NCBI RefSeq assembly: GCF_023715605.1
Contig: NZ_JAMBOL010000003.1
Coordinates: 124,001 to 188,000 of the forward strand
Direction of reading: 5' to 3'
DNA from: Halalkalibacter oceani
GTDB lineage: Bacteria; Bacillota; Bacilli; Bacillales; Bacillaceae_D
DNA length: 64,000 bases
The translations under genes and the position numbers were made by a program. The notes beneath the pieces are model-generated. The model was not told the origin of the DNA and did no database searches. It worked only from the letters and a program-made list of their open reading frames with translations. Positions 63,527 through 64,000 of this stretch are shown here, in pieces. Each line of letters begins with the position of its first letter. The stretch's first letter is position 1.

Positions 63527-64000
63527 TTAATTTTTATATTTCTTTAACTGGTCGCCAATCATATCTCCCAATGAGAATCCGCTTGGCTCATCATCCTTCG
63601 CTTCATAAGACTGATAGTCGTTTTCGCCTTCATCCTCAAGCAGTTCACGGATGCTGAGCGAAATCCGCTTATCTTCAAGATTAATATCAAGCACCTTCAC
63701 CTGAACCGTCTCGCCTTCTGTCAGCACCTCGGAAGGAGAACCGATGTGACGGTTGGCAATTTGCGAAATGTGAACAAGTCCTTCGACACCAGGGGCCACT
63801 TCAACAAACGCGCCGAATGTAACGAGGCGGCGGACCGTTCCTTCAATCACATCGCCAGGTTTGATCTGACCCGCAATCTGCTCCCACGGCCCCGGAAGCG
63901 TTTCTTTAATTGAAAGCGAAATCCGTTCGCTATCCGGATCGACGGAGAGAATTTTTACATTGACTTTATCGCCTTCCTGAACAACATCAGACGGCTTTTC
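63527..64000 (-). CDS. ypfD: S1 RNA-binding domain protein, ribosomal S1-like YpfD (partial)
   Basis: The gene runs off the right edge; 157 residues of its C-terminal part are visible. One complete S1 domain (VIEGTVRRLVTFGAFVEVAP to KRISLSIRELLEDE) is preceded by the end of another (DKVNVKILSVDPDSERISLS). An acidic tail and FSLGDMIGDQLKKYKN close the protein. This matches the rpsA homologue YpfD of bacilli, which contains four S1 repeats. The start and the first repeats lie outside the window. Confidence 0.9.
   Translation of the reverse strand, partial: EKPSDVVQEGDKVNVKILSVDPDSERISLSIKETLPGPWEQIAGQIKPGDVIEGTVRRLVTFGAFVEVAPGVEGLVHISQIANRHIGSPSEVLTEGETVQVKVLDINLEDKRISLSIRELLEDEGENDYQSYEAKDDEPSGFSLGDMIGDQLKKYKN

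Noticed and set aside
1-64000. CRISPR array, prophage, complete insertion sequence, tRNA or rRNA genes
   Set aside because: No regularly spaced repeats, integrase or transposase genes, phage structural genes, or rRNA/tRNA-like sequences were seen.

Overview
The window is a chromosomal backbone segment of an endospore-forming Bacillaceae member. Almost every gene has a recognisable Bacillus subtilis counterpart in nearly the same order: ponA end, dynA, ypoC-nth-dnaD, asnS, aspB, ypmB-ypmA, dinG, panD-panC-panB, birA-cca-bshA-bshB1-mgsA-dapB-ypjD, ypjC, ypjB-ypjA, qcrC-qcrB-qcrA, ypiF-ypiB-ypiA, the aromatic supraoperon (aroA, tyrA, hisC, trpABFCDE, aroH, aroB, aroC, cheR, ndk, hepT), menG-hepS-mtrB, spoIVA, yphF-yphE, gpsA, der, yphA, fni and the rpsA-like ypfD. 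SpoIVA and SpoVIF place it among spore formers. An MqnA-type gene and a UbiA prenyltransferase sit beside the heptaprenyl synthase genes. This points to a lineage that makes menaquinone by the futalosine route, as proposed for some alkaliphilic bacilli, rather than to B. subtilis itself.

Layout. 1-1.7 kb: end of ponA, an isolated methyltransferase and a structured repeat. 1.7-10.7 kb: dynamin-like DynA, DNA repair and replication (nth, dnaD), asnS, aspB. 10.7-13.3 kb: a local insertion relative to B. subtilis, with a 54-residue ORF, a TrzN/MtaD-type deaminase and a secreted pseudo-metallo-beta-lactamase. 13.3-25 kb: dinG, a TPR gene, pantothenate synthesis, and the birA-cca-bacillithiol-mgsA-dapB-ypjD operon. 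25-31 kb: a YitT-type membrane protein, a YugP-type peptidase, ypjB, ypjA and the menaquinol:cytochrome c reductase qcrABC. 31-35 kb: ypiF/ypiB/ypiA, a degenerate amidohydrolase-like gene and a probable small RNA gene. 35-49 kb: aromatic amino acid biosynthesis. 49-54.6 kb: ndk, menaquinone head and tail genes, and the TRAP regulator mtrB. 54.9-58.1 kb: spore coat and sporulation genes. 58.2-64 kb: gpsA, plsY, der, yphA, ypzI, fni and an S1-domain protein.

How the parts work together. AroA, AroB and AroC deliver chorismate, which feeds Trp (TrpE to TrpA), Tyr/Phe (AroH, TyrA, HisC) and menaquinone (MqnA). MtrB (TRAP) is encoded 9 kb from a textbook TRAP-binding leader in front of trpE. HepS/HepT make the heptaprenyl tail, the UbiA protein joins it to the ring, MenG methylates it, and QcrABC uses the quinol. 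BshA and BshB1 carry out two of the three bacillithiol steps.

The most interesting non-coding signals are: a promoter-hairpin-terminator unit at 34988-35119 with CcpA-type operators; an RBS-sequestering hairpin at 58107-58164 whose loop contains the sigma-K promoter of spoVIF; a 171-bp structured repeat with a 9-bp flanking duplication at 25202-25390 and relatives elsewhere, several at gene-order breakpoints; and a trp leader whose terminator arm is a perfect complement of the trpE Shine-Dalgarno. No rRNA, tRNA, CRISPR array, prophage or complete insertion sequence was seen.
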